A stretch of 64,000 nt of DNA from Thereva unica (Eukaryota; Arthropoda; Insecta; Diptera; Therevidae), in assembly GCA_949987705.1 (NCBI GenBank), contig OX465281.1, positions 173,490,516 to 173,554,515 of the forward strand, read 5' to 3'. The translations under genes were made by a program, and so were the position numbers. Under the pieces are notes generated by a model that was given only the letters and a program-made list of their open reading frames with translations, was not told the origin of the DNA and made no database searches. Of this stretch, positions 20,593 through 30,090 are shown piece after piece; positions within the stretch are counted from its first letter, which is position 1; every line of letters starts with the position of its first letter.

Positions 20593-21332
20593 AGCCGCGT
20601 CCACACCAAAGAAACATTTATGAAACATAAACATTTTTGAAACAAACATGTATCCGACACATTTTTTAAATATTTTTAAAATGTTCAAAAACAATTCGGA
20701 AACATTTGAGAAACACCCGCCACTGTTTCTTTGGTGTGTACGTTATTTTTCAAGTTTCTGGAAACAGAAAAGTTTACCCAGTGTTTTCCATTTGAAGTGG
20801 GAAACAATGAATGTTTCTATTGTGTTTCAATCAATTAAGCCACAGTTTTTATGCATATTTGTAGTGGATTCGTAATCTTTAAAGCATCAACATGGATAAC
20901 TTCAAATGGGATATGGAGAAAACAATTGAATTGATCAAAAAGATTGAAATGAAGCGAATAATCTGGGATGCAACGGATTCCGATTATAAAAATAAAACAA
21001 AGAAAGGTGAAGCGGTTGCAGAAATTTCTAAGGAACTACATTTAGATTCAGAACAAGTTAATAAAAAGTTAAATAATTTTTTTAGCAGAAATGTTCATTA
21101 CTATTTAACAAGCAGAAAATAGTGCCGCGTGATCAGGCGAATACATTTTACAACACTGAAACATATCAGAAACAAATTCGTTTCCTCATTTCTTGTACAA
21201 TTGTTCTTCAAATGTTTCAAAAAGGTTTTTCAAACATATTCAAAACATTTATTAAACAGTTTTAAAAACTAGAAAAAAAACTCTGCTTCTGTTTTGTTTC
21301 TTTTACAATGTTTCCTTGGTGTGGGCGCGCCT
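20593..21332. mobile_element. PIF/Harbinger-like element carrying a MADF gene
   Basis: Left end AGCCGCGTCCACACCAAAGA and right end (reverse complement) AGGCGCGCCCACACCAAGGA are inverted repeats of about 25 bp; both ends abut TTA (20590-20592, 21333-21335). Subterminal regions are packed with GAAACATTT/AAATGTTTC words, as expected of transposase-binding arrays. A 3-bp TTA duplication and an accessory Myb/MADF-type protein are Harbinger hallmarks. TTAA duplication is an alternative reading. No DDE transposase. Confidence 0.7.
20892..21122 (+). CDS. Small MADF-domain (Myb/SANT-like) protein
   Basis: 76 residues from an ATG to TAG. The pattern fits an Adf-1-type MADF domain over nearly the whole length: FKWDMEKTIELIKKIEMKR, then IIWDATDSDYKNKTKK, AVAEISKELHLDSEQV and NKKLNNF, with the conserved Trp, Leu-Ile, Trp-Asp, Tyr-Lys-Asn and the final Lys-x-x-Asn. 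MADF domains bind DNA. It is the only frame in a 740-bp Harbinger-like element, so the likely role is terminal recognition as the accessory protein of PIF/Harbinger transposons. The last MADF helix looks shortened (FFSRNVHYYLTSRK). It may be a relic of a longer frame or a captured host gene; no BESS motif follows. Confidence 0.7.
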   Translation: MDNFKWDMEKTIELIKKIEMKRIIWDATDSDYKNKTKKGEAVAEISKELHLDSEQVNKKLNNFFSRNVHYYLTSRK

Positions 21333-21607
21333 TTAAGAGCATAAGCCTAACAAAGAAGTAAAAGCAATTCCCGAAGCAATAGTTAGTACAATCAAAGTCA
21401 ACTACTACCTGGCACCGTCTTCAAAAGTTAATCTTCTTTCTAGATCCATTCTGATTGGATTAATGTTGTTAAGAATTACAAACAATTATTTCATCCTATT
21501 TTGATCATTTTGTGCGTTTTTTTCTGAAGTCGGTTTTTAATTTTTTTTTTATTTCGTACTTTTTAGTCCATTCATTTTTCTCGGGGGCAATATAAAAAAA
21601 ATTATTA

Positions 21608-21897
21608 AGGTAGGTCTACACGGCACAAATAGATCGTTGCGTGTGAACTCAACTGTTCGGCTTGCACAATCTAAATGGTTTCGATTGTACCAAACATGTC
21701 TCGGTGATGTTCGTCCACTTGCTCCCCCGTCCTTATCACAATCAATGAAACATAATATAACGCGTAGATAAGTATAAATAAAATGCGCAATAGCTAATGG
21801 AGGTAATTTTCAATCGTCGTTTGCCCTCAGTTTATTTACACAATTCGACTTGCGCCAGACAATTTAAAAAACTAAATCGTTGCGTATGAGCCTACCC
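21608..21897. mobile_element. MITE with TTA flanks
   Basis: 290-bp non-coding block. Left AGGTAGGTCTACACGGCAC and right (reverse complement) AGGGTAGGCTCATACGCAAC are imperfect inverted termini; ATCGTTGCG also recurs near both ends. TTA at 21605-21607 and 21898-21900. Probably Harbinger/Tourist type. Confidence 0.6.
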
Positions 21898-21900
21898 TTA

Positions 21901-22450
21901 AGATAAGTATGACACGCTGCCGTAGTATCGTTTAACCGACGATGCAGCGTATGATTCTTCTTTTTAAATCCATTCGGAGAAATATAACACGCCGCCGCGC
22001 CATCGAAAATATCTAAGCAGTAGCTAAATAGTTTTTGCAGTAATGTATTTGCATATTTTCGGACGGAACTTATTTAATGTGAAACAAAATTCTCCGGGGG
22101 AAATTAAACGAAATATTTATTGTGAAGTCGATAGCTTACTGTACTATACTCGTCATACACTTTCATTCGATACCCATAACAAGGACGTTGTAAAGAAAAA
22201 GTAAGCTGTCATTTTGTGTTGGCCGCCATTTTGGGTTTTGAATGACGCCACATAGCGAAGTGTGTTTTGTCACACCCTTCCACTTGAAACCAATTTCGGG
22301 GGCCAACGATCCCAATTGCAAGTTCGACTGCCATCTTGGAACCGCCATTTTAATTTTTTTACAAAATGATCAGATTGTATTGTCATGCGAACTATACGTA
22401 TATGTGTAAAATTTGCAGTTGATCGGTTATATGGAAGAGGGTCAAAATTA
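21901..22450 (-). repeat. Unassigned stretch, then inverted copy of the GGTATCAAATGAAAGG family
   Basis: Nothing recognised at 21901-22140. From about 22150 the minus strand carries the dispersed family also seen at 10160-10600 (ATTCGATACCC, AATGACGCCACATAGC and GCCGCCATTTT in plus orientation). It is diverged and shows no coding potential. Confidence 0.5.
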
Positions 22451-22593
22451 AGTACTTAACATTTGTTTACAGTACACACACACAAATCATGGAAATGTAA
22501 GCTTAATTGTCATAGATAGCAGGTTTCTATACTGCTCGCAGACGATTGCGACGTCGATTTTCTCCTCATAGATCTTGTGCCGCTTTTTTTTAA

Positions 22594-24040
22594 CTTCCCA
22601 GTATAGGAAGTTATTGTAATCGAAATCGAAAATTTAGACGTATTTTCATCTTTCAAGGTCCCAGGAGCATAAGAAAAAACCGGGAGAAAGTATGTGTGTG
22701 CGTGTGTGTGCATACGGATGTGGTCATTTTTTCCTGCACGATATCGCGCGAACAAAAAAAGATATCGACTTCTTTGAGGTGTCGTTCGAAGCGTATTAAC
22801 CGAAATATGATCTGAAAAGATTTTCATAAAATTCGGTCGAGACGTTTTTTTGTTTAAGCGGCGTAAGTGATTTTTGTACCTGCACGATATCGCCCGAACC
22901 ACGAAAGATATTCACTTACTTGAGGTGCCGTTCGAAGCATATTAGCGACAATATAATCTGAAAAGATTTTTATAATATTCGGTCAAACGGTTTTTTGGTT
23001 TAAATGACATAAGTGATTTTTGTACCTGCACGATATCGCGCGAACTATAAAAGATATCGACTTAGTTGACGTGCCATTCGAAGAGTATTAACCAAAATAT
23101 GATCTGAAAAGATTTTCATAAAATTCGGTCGAACCGTTTTTTTGTTTAAAAGACGTTTATGATTTTTATACCTGCACGATACCGCCCAAACAAAGAACTA
23201 TTCGACTTCATTGAGGTGCCGAAAAAATAATATTAACGAAGAAATGCTCCGGAAAAAATTTCATGATATTCGGTCGGGCCTTTTTTGTTTAAATAGAAAA
23301 ACTTCGGGTAATTGTCAAAAAGACCTTAAAATGACAAGTTTTGCTAATATCTCATAAACTCGATGAAAAGAGTAAAGAAACCCGTTTTAAACGAAGTGAT
23401 ATTTTTTGGGTTCTGCTCAGCGATAGCCTTCGAACAAAACATCACTTGTCAAAATCCGACAATCTTTCAAAATCGTGGAAAAATTTCGTTACCCTTTACA
23501 AACAGCGCGAATTTTTCAAACCTTGGATTAGCACGTTTTGACGTGGAATTGTTTTCTACGCGTGATACAGTTTCAGGAAATTGTGGTTTATCCCGGGATT
23601 TCTAGTAGTTACCGCAAAATTTGTTCTTTTTGGTCAAGTCTTACAAGTACTTAACAATTACAGTTTTGCTAATATCTCCGGAAAGCTTTGGAATTTCCAA
23701 ATGAAGTCATTCGCTTCTCAGTTTGTCAACGGCGCTTCAGCACGCTCAATACGAATTTGAACACCCGCTTTTGTGCAGCGATCGAAATACGAAGGACTTG
23801 TTTGTTTGCTAACGTTCAGGAAAAACAAATTCTCTAGAAAAATCTTGTGGGTTTACTACTATTATAGTTATTTGAACTAGCTTCTCTCGGGATTGCTTTG
23901 TCATCAGTTCTGATACTAGCCAATATTCCACTAGTGCCTACGTATAACTATTTTGTAAGAAGTCAGTCTATTCCATCTTCGTTCATCATACTGGGAAGTT
24001 AAACGTGTGGACCAAAGGGGTCAAACCCACATCCCTACTA
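22594..24040 (+). mobile_element. Helentron/INE-1-like repeat, copy 2
   Basis: Starts CTTCCCAGTATAGGAAG after TTAA (22590-22593). It contains at least four 146-bp monomers (TGCACGAT at 22735, 22881, 23027, 23173), a unique right half, and the inverted terminal word ATACTGGGAAGTT (23988-24000) followed by the tail with GTGTGGACC and GGTCAAACCCACA. The last bases are mutated and abut the poly(A) of a LINE B copy. Confidence 0.85.
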
Positions 24041-24346
24041 TTTTTTTTATGTGGCAGTGCTAAGTGCTTATGTAGAGTCACCCTTTGTGCTACTAGTCCG
24101 TCATGTCATTTGTCACGTCATGGTGCAATGTCTAGCAGTAAACCTAGTACGGGGGGGGGGTATAGGTTAAGGGTTAAAAGGTACAGGGGGGTATCGAAGA
24201 AGGTGGTGATGAACCCTGCGTTTGAACTCTTGGGTGTTGTAGGTGCTCGGAAATACTGACTGCGAGAGATTATTCCACAGTCGAGTTGTTCTATTAACAA
24301 ACGAGTTCATATCTTGTTGAATGCGTGAAAGGGGTAGTTGCAGGTT
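24041..24346 (-). mobile_element. LINE B 3' end, copy 3
   Basis: Poly(A) (poly(T) from 24041) and 3' UTR ATGTGGCAGTGCTAAGTGCT, continuing into the C-terminal ORF2 codons to about 24346. Directly upstream (on minus) is an ORF1 fragment rather than the reverse transcriptase, so the endonuclease and RT are missing. Confidence 0.85.
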
Positions 24347-24376
24347 GACAGTGGTTCAGGTTTATCTGTATGAACC

Positions 24377-25085
24377 TTATCTTCTTCTGCTTCTCAGTGC
24401 CTCTTTAAACGCCGGACATCTACTATCTCCAGTAACGTGCCCGCTATCCCTGCTCTCTACTTCCCTGCAAATTAGGCATATGACAGCTTGGTCACACTCC
24501 TTTACCTTGTGACCCTCTTTCCCGCAGGCTCGGCACAGCCTTGCTCTATCCTGGCTGGTGCTGCAGTTTCTCGCTATGTGACCGAACTTTATGCATTTGA
24601 AGCATCCCAGCCGACTCGAACGTTACCTGCTACAATAGCCTTCTTCGCAGCTTCAACAGGCAGGCTTATAAACGACGTCTGTGTGCCCCCACGACTCTCT
24701 TAGCCTGAGGACATCCTTTTCCTCGACCTTCAGACTTAGGTGGGTCCTCAGGGCTTCGCAGACCTCTTCCTTGGTTGTGATCTCGTCCAAGTCTCTACAC
24801 TCGATCACTACCGTATTAGTACTGGCTCTCACCTCAGCCACCCCGTTAATCGATGCTTTCACCTTCTGTTCTAAGTCCCCGGTCTTAGCACCTCCTCTCT
24901 TAAGCTCCAGCAGGAGATCGCCCTTTTGCGTTCTCTACGGCGCTTGCGCGGCCGCGGCTCTTTGCTTTTCTCTTGTGGCCGTTTCTCTCCAGCATCATCG
25001 GTTGAACGGCTCTCTTGTTTTTGCGGAAAATCTTCTGTTTGAGCCGACGTATCCACCAGCTCTTTCGCCCTTTGTTGCTTTACTA
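24377..25085 (-). pseudogene. LINE ORF1 (gag-like) fragment with three zinc knuckles
   Basis: Minus strand: basic Lys/Arg-rich segment (GEKRPQEKSKEPRPRKRRR), then a conserved block (VVIECRDLDEITTKEEVCEA, LRTHLSLKVEEKDVLRLRES), then CFKCIKFGHIARNC, CRACGKEGHKVKEC and a CLIC-type finger, ending at TAA (24377-24379). This order is typical of ORF1 RNA-binding proteins of I/R1/Jockey-group LINEs. The reading frame is broken between the blocks. It lies immediately 5' of a LINE B 3' end in the same orientation, so it may be LINE B ORF1 in an internally deleted copy. Confidence 0.78.
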
Positions 25086-25361
25086 TTTCCTCGATTAGAT
25101 TTTTTTCACTTTTTCGAAGTTTTTAAAAAAAATTTCTTGTTCACCATCATAAAAGAAACTACATGTATTAAAAAAAGGAAAAACCTCATAGGATCGATGC
25201 GATGCACAAAAATTAAAAGAGATTTTTTTCAAATTTGAAGTCATTTTTTGGGACTTGAATAAGATATTTTGACCTGAAATTTTAACCATTTATTGTTCAT
25301 ATTATATGTAAGTTGACTGAAAAAATCCCAAGAAGCAAAAATGTAGTGGATACGTAACTTG

Positions 25362-25640
25362 TCCAACCGGTTATGTGTTGTTGCTCCTAAAAATTTTATT
25401 TATCTGTGGGAACATGCTCCCGCTATTATTTTGAATAGCGCGAATTTTTCTGTTCCAGTACAGATTCACAGACTGTGAAAATTGTTGCCTTAATAGTTGT
25501 TGGAGATTTTTCATAACCGAGTTAAGAGTTACAATCTCCGGACTTCGTCTATCCTGAAACTGACGGTGTAGGGCTTTTAGTCTTGTTAGTATTCGACTTT
25601 TATGTTTTTGTAGTGCGTCGATTTTAGCGTTTCTGTAAAA
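25362..25640 (-). pseudogene. Probable LINE ORF2 linker fragment
   Basis: An open minus-strand stretch of about 95 codons reads KIDALQKHKSRILTRLKALH, then SVNLYWNRKIRAIQ and MFPQINKIFR. This resembles the helical linker between endonuclease and RT in Jockey-group LINEs (the conserved W...l and f..l positions). No catalytic motif is included. The 250 bp before it (25086-25340) hold nothing recognisable. Confidence 0.4.
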
Positions 25641-25676
25641 GTCTGTACTGTTTTTTTTTTCTTTGTCTTTGGGTTC

Positions 25677-26055
25677 TTAACAGTTACAGTTTTGCTAATA
25701 TCTCCGGAAAGCTATGGAATTTCCAAATGTAGTCATTCGCTTCTCAGTTTGTAAATGGCGCTTCAGCCCGCTCAATACAAAGTTGAACACCCGCTTTAGT
25801 GCAGCGAACGAAGTACGGAGGAAATGTTTGTTTGCCAAAGCTCAGGAAACACAAATTCTCTATAAAAATCTTGTGGATTTAATATTATTATAGTTATTTG
25901 AACTAGCTTCTCTCGGGATTGCTTTGTCATCAATTCTGATACTAGCCAATTTTCCACTAGTGCTAAACTAAAAAAGTCAATTTATTCCATCTTCATTCAT
26001 CATACTGAGAAGTTAATCGTGTGGACCGAAGAGGTCAAACCCACATCCCAACTAG
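25677..26055 (+). mobile_element. Helentron/INE-1-like repeat, copy 3 (right half)
   Basis: Direct repeat of 23645-24040 in copy 2 with about 90 percent agreement by eye (TTTTGCTAATATCTCCGGAA, CTTCTCTCGGGATTGCTTTG). It ends with ATACTGAGAAGTTAATCGTG and CATCCCAACTAG at 26055, followed by TTGT. Confidence 0.8.
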
Positions 26056-26617
26056 TTGTTAAATACATATATGAAAACTAATGAAAACACGTTTTTTTTC
26101 ATAACACGGATGGATAGAATAGAGTCCCGGGTAGTACATTTGTTGAGTGAGGATCACTTATCGTACACGTAACTTTGCAGAGTCAAAGATGAACAGAAAA
26201 GCACACCGCTTTATGCGAAGGTTGCGGTGATTAGTGTACCCTAGAACATTTCTCTTTGAACAGACAGCTTTTTTTTTATTTCCTTATAAAGACTTTTCAC
26301 TGTGCTTTTTATTTCATAGCTTTATAATTTGTAAACTGATCTTTATGATTTTGATCATTTTAGAAAGGTAATAATCTGTAGAATGGATAAAAATATTAAT
26401 TGACTCTATTAGGGCTGATAAAATGGTAATTAGGGTTGAACAAAGTGAAAAAAGGTAAAAAATCATCTTTTTTTAAGATTTCGTTCGCCATGAGCGACCT
26501 CTAAATCTTTTCCGATTTGCCTAAAATTTTAAATTTCTTAGTTTTTTTGTCTATTCGCATATTTCCAGGGGGTGAGACCCAAAATTGAAGCACTTTTGCA
26601 AATAACGGCCACCCTAA
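26056..26617. other. No recognisable feature
   Basis: AT-rich intergenic sequence with no frame or repeat partner identified. Confidence 0.4.
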
Positions 26618-27622
26618 TCTATATCTATAAAAATCTCGTGTCACAGTGTTTGTTACCGAACTCCTCCGAAATGGGTTGACCGATTTGTATGAAATTTTTT
26701 GTGTATATTTGGTAGGTCTGAGAATAGGTCGTAGGCTATTTGTTATACCTTTAACCAAAAAAACAGCTGAAAAAATCCAAAAAAATGGTAATTTTAGGAA
26801 TTTTCACTTCATTTTAGTTTCAATAGCTTCATGGCCTAGCTATTGTATGACAGCTTCGTAAATGTAAAATTGTCGTTAAATTGAATCATTACATTTAATG
26901 ATAATTTCAAATTTACGCAGCTGTCAAACAATAGGTAGGCCATGACGATATTGAAAATAAACTGAAATGCAATAAGCAATTAAGTATATTGAATATACGG
27001 TAGATCCATGGCGGCCGTCTCAAAAAGTCGGATCAACACTTTCATCACAACCCCGTCGACGTGGGTATCAAATGAAAGGGTGTGATAAGTAGAATACAAT
27101 AAACAATAAAGTACACTCAATATATCGTTAGATCAATGGGGGACGTCTCAAGAGGGCGGATTACCACTTTATTCACAATCACCTCGACATGGGTATCAAA
27201 TGAAAGGGTATGATAAGTAGACTACAATTAGCAATAGAGTATACTCAATATACCATTAGATCACAACACCCTTGACATGGGTATCAAATGAAAGGGTATG
27301 ATAAGTAGAATACAATTAGCAATATAGTATACTCAATATACCATTAGGTCCAGGCGGCCGTCTCCAGAGGGTGGATTACCACTTTCTTCACAACTCCCTC
27401 GATATGGATGTCAAATGAAAGGGTATGATAAGTAGAATACAATAAGCAATGTAATTCAATATACCGTTAGATTCATGGCGGCCGTCTCAAGACCCATGTA
27501 CCCGTTCTTTAAGGCACTTCATCTGTGTAAAATTCATATCTCGAAAAATACCAAGTCAATGGATGGTTTTAATTGGCTACTATTGGCTTATGGGTGTAGC
27601 GAGGCGTACCGGGTCCCAGCTA

Positions 27623-27623
<1 letters not shown>
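26618..27623 (+). mobile_element. Non-autonomous Helitron
   Basis: 1006 bp. The 5' end TCTATATCTATAAAAATCTC is preceded by A and followed by the GTGTTTGTTACCGAACTCC and ATGGGTTGACCGATTTGTAT region common at insect Helitron 5' ends. The 3' end GGGTCCCAGCTAG is preceded by a GC-rich subterminal segment and followed by T. No target duplication, as expected for A-T insertion. The interior holds four diverged units with GGTATCAAATGAAAGG (about 27064, 27192, 27282, 27407) alternating with GCGGCCGTCTC segments. No ORF. Confidence 0.85.
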
Positions 27624-27688
<65 letters not shown>

Positions 27689-27929
27689 GTGGTGAAAAGC
27701 AAAAACCGCTTAAGTCGACTTAAGACAAAATTGAGTTAATTATGTCATTGAATTCTCCGTATAAGAATCCCCATCGACACAAAATTTGATTCTTTTAGGA
27801 CCAATATTTAGAAAGTTATGATACATTGTTTTTTCGCTTTTCCATTACAGATTGAATAACTTTGATTCTTAAAATCGCTCTGGTGTAAAATCATGTTTTT
27901 TGACTTAAGCGGTTTTTGCTTATCACCAC

Positions 27930-27971
<42 letters not shown>
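27624..27971. repeat. (TA)n microsatellite, split by a MITE
   Basis: TA repeats at 27624-27686 and 27932-27971, interrupted by the MITE at 27687-27931. Confidence 0.9.
27687..27931. mobile_element. MITE with 30-bp inverted repeats in (TA)n
   Basis: 245 bp, left end CTGTGGTGAAAAGCAAAAAC and reverse complement of right end CTGTGGTGATAAGCAAAAAC, each continuing CGCTTAAGTC: one mismatch in about 30. The TA tract on both sides hides the duplication; TA preference fits Tc1/mariner. No ORF. Confidence 0.85.
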
Positions 27972-27973
<2 letters not shown>

Positions 27974-28005
27974 ATCCATAATTAAAGATAAGTTTTAGCC
28001 GGAAG

Positions 28006-28009
28006 GCAT
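28006..28009. repeat. GCAT target duplication of Gypsy element (left)
   Basis: GCAT precedes the LTR here and follows the other LTR at 39155-39158. Confidence 0.8.
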
Positions 28010-29618
28010 TGTTATATAAATTGTTATATAATAAAAATATAACTCACCACACAACTGTTATTTCAATTATTAACCAACTGTTGTATAAAATAACAACACT
28101 CTTTTACTTATTTTTTGTTTTCATATATCACGGGGTTTTTTTTTTTTATTTACTGATTGATTTCATAAATTGTTCTAATAAAAAAACAACACTCACAATA
28201 ATTATTTTTTTTTTATTTTATTAATATTTATTTATTATTACTTAAAATAGTTATAGTGCAAAAATACACTAATATATCTTATTGCCGAAATGCACTAATA
28301 TAACTTCCTTCTTTTATTAATATTTATTATTATTACTTAAAATTGTTATAGTGCAGAAATACACTAATTTAACTTATTGCCGAAATGCACCAATATAACT
28401 TTCTTCTTTTATTAATATTTATTATTATTACTTAAAATTGTTATAGTGCAGAAATACACTAATTTAACTTATTGCCGAAATGCACTAATATAACTTTCTT
28501 CTTTTATTAATATTTATTATTATTGCTTAAAATTGTTATAGTGCAGAAATACACAAATATAACTTATTGCCGAAATGCACCAATATAACTTTCTTCTTTT
28601 ATTAATATTTATTATTATTACTTAAAATTGTTATAGTGCAGAAATACACTAATTTAACTTATTGCCGAAATGCACTAATATAACTTTCTTCTTTTATTAA
28701 TATTTATTATTATTACTTAAAATTGTTATAGTGCAGAAATACACTAATTTAACTTATTGCCGAAATGCACTAATATAACTTTCTTCTTTTATTAATATTT
28801 ATTATTATTGCTTAAAATTGTTATAGTGCAGAAATACACAAATATAACTTATTGCCGAAATGCACTAATATAACTTTCTTCTTTTATTTAAAATTGAAGA
28901 CAATTTTCACACCCGCCGCCGTGATAGTTCAAACAACACCCTTTTTTTTTTTTTTAAAACCAACCGCCAACTTCGATCAACTTCGATTTTTAAAATCTCG
29001 ACGCGCCCGCCGCCGCTAAAGGTTAGAACAACACTTCTTTTTTAAAGAAAACGCCCGCTCGCGCTCGTGGTTTAGACAACACTTAATTACTTTAAAGTTT
29101 CACCCGCCGGTGGTGGCATGGAAAATTGTCCACCGGCTGGGAAAAACTCGCCCTTGAATTCGTTCCCACCTGCGCAACTTGCTTACCGCGCGCTTCTCAC
29201 GCGGCGTATTGCAAGTTGCGCTTGATTATTGTTGGGTGGGTCAAATTACTTTCAAGAAAGTCCAAGTCAAGATCACTGTTTGCCAGAAAAGCTTGGGAAG
29301 GGTGCAAAGGTAATTGCGCACCTTGCAAATCTCACAAAATGTGCGCGGATCAGGTTACGTCTGGAAATGTTACATTTTCCGTTGGAGTGGATTTTTGTAC
29401 GTTGAAGATTTGTCCGTTAAGGAATTTTGTACATTTGAAAATGGAAACAAGATCATAATTTTCCGTTTAGGATTTGTTGTTCGCAGGGAGCTCATATTGC
29501 ATCAAACTCATTAACTGCGAATTTGATGTAAAAGGCTCCCTGTATGAAAGTATATGGGAATTTGTCTAAGGGCTCCGTTTCTCACCGAGAGAGACCCTTA
29601 CAAATTCTGTATGTAACA
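28010..29618 (-). repeat. Gypsy 3' LTR
   Basis: 1609 bp, TGTTATATAAATTGTTATAT at the left border and TGTATGTAACA at the right (plus strand). It contains the 95-bp tandem array and a GC-rich CCCGCCGCCG stretch. A plus-strand frame of 110 codons (29126-29458) is antisense to the element and probably not a gene. Confidence 0.92.
28213..28890. repeat. 95-bp tandem repeats in LTR (about 7 units)
   Basis: The word CTTTTATTAA recurs at exactly 95-bp steps: 28311, 28406, 28501, 28596, 28691, 28786, and a final variant at 28881. Units carry ATAGTGCAGAAATACAC and TTATTGCCGAAATGCAC. Unit variants (TTACTTAA or TTGCTTAA; CTAATTTAAC or CAAATATAAC) recur in blocks, suggesting higher-order duplication. Confidence 0.9.
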
Positions 29619-29630
29619 TTCCTTCCCCCC
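29619..29630 (-). other. Polypurine tract of Gypsy element
   Basis: Minus strand GGGGGGAAGGAA directly abuts the 3' LTR; it is the expected plus-strand DNA primer. From 29631 to 30090 lies about 460 bp of non-coding sequence after pol. Confidence 0.8.
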
Positions 29631-30090
29631 TGGAATAAGAGAATCGCTACGAAACGAAGTAAGTAGAGCGATTCTCTGTTTGGATAGTTTGTGGTGAAGG
29701 TTTTGGGCTCGTCTCGCGAACTAGGGGGAGTTTATTGGATTGACGTAGCGCAGGTGAGATTTTTCTGGCGATCTCTTCAACCCTTTTGTATGAAGGTGGG
29801 TTGGTAGAGTGAGGCGTAGTGACGCATTATAAGGAGGCGTGGTGAATGGCGGTATGGCGGCCCGATTTACCCTATGGGTATTGGGGTCCCAGGCCCTGGT
29901 TGTACTAATTGTATGGAAGAGGCCCTTGGTAATGTGTGGGATCTACTTAGAGGCCGCACCGCGTATCGTCACCTGTGAATAACTTTATGGTATTATTGGA
30001 GGTTATCGATGGTACTCCAAGGTTGATGGTGCTAAAGTTAGTTTCTTTTATTACCGGAAAGTAGGGTAGGACTTAAATGGTGGCGTAGAG

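Larger units (their letters stand above)
20431..21550. mobile_element. Transposon with 139-bp terminal inverted repeats
   Basis: 20431-20569 and 21411-21550 are inverted copies with few differences (AAAAACCGACTTCAG at the outer end, ATCCAATCAGAATGGATCTA and GACGGTGC further in). Almost all of the interior is the nested element at 20593-21332. No transposase of its own. Confidence 0.8.

Noticed and set aside
27475..27723. Frame ending in a Tyr-Ile run
   Set aside because: Created by translation through the (TA)n tract.
28213..28890. Regular 95-bp spacing resembling a repeat-spacer array
   Set aside because: Whole units are repeated without unique spacers and lie inside a eukaryotic LTR; not CRISPR.
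29126..29458. 110-codon plus-strand frame, repeated identically at 38662-38994
   Set aside because: It lies inside the two LTRs, antisense to the element; identity is explained by LTR duplication and no domain is recognisable.
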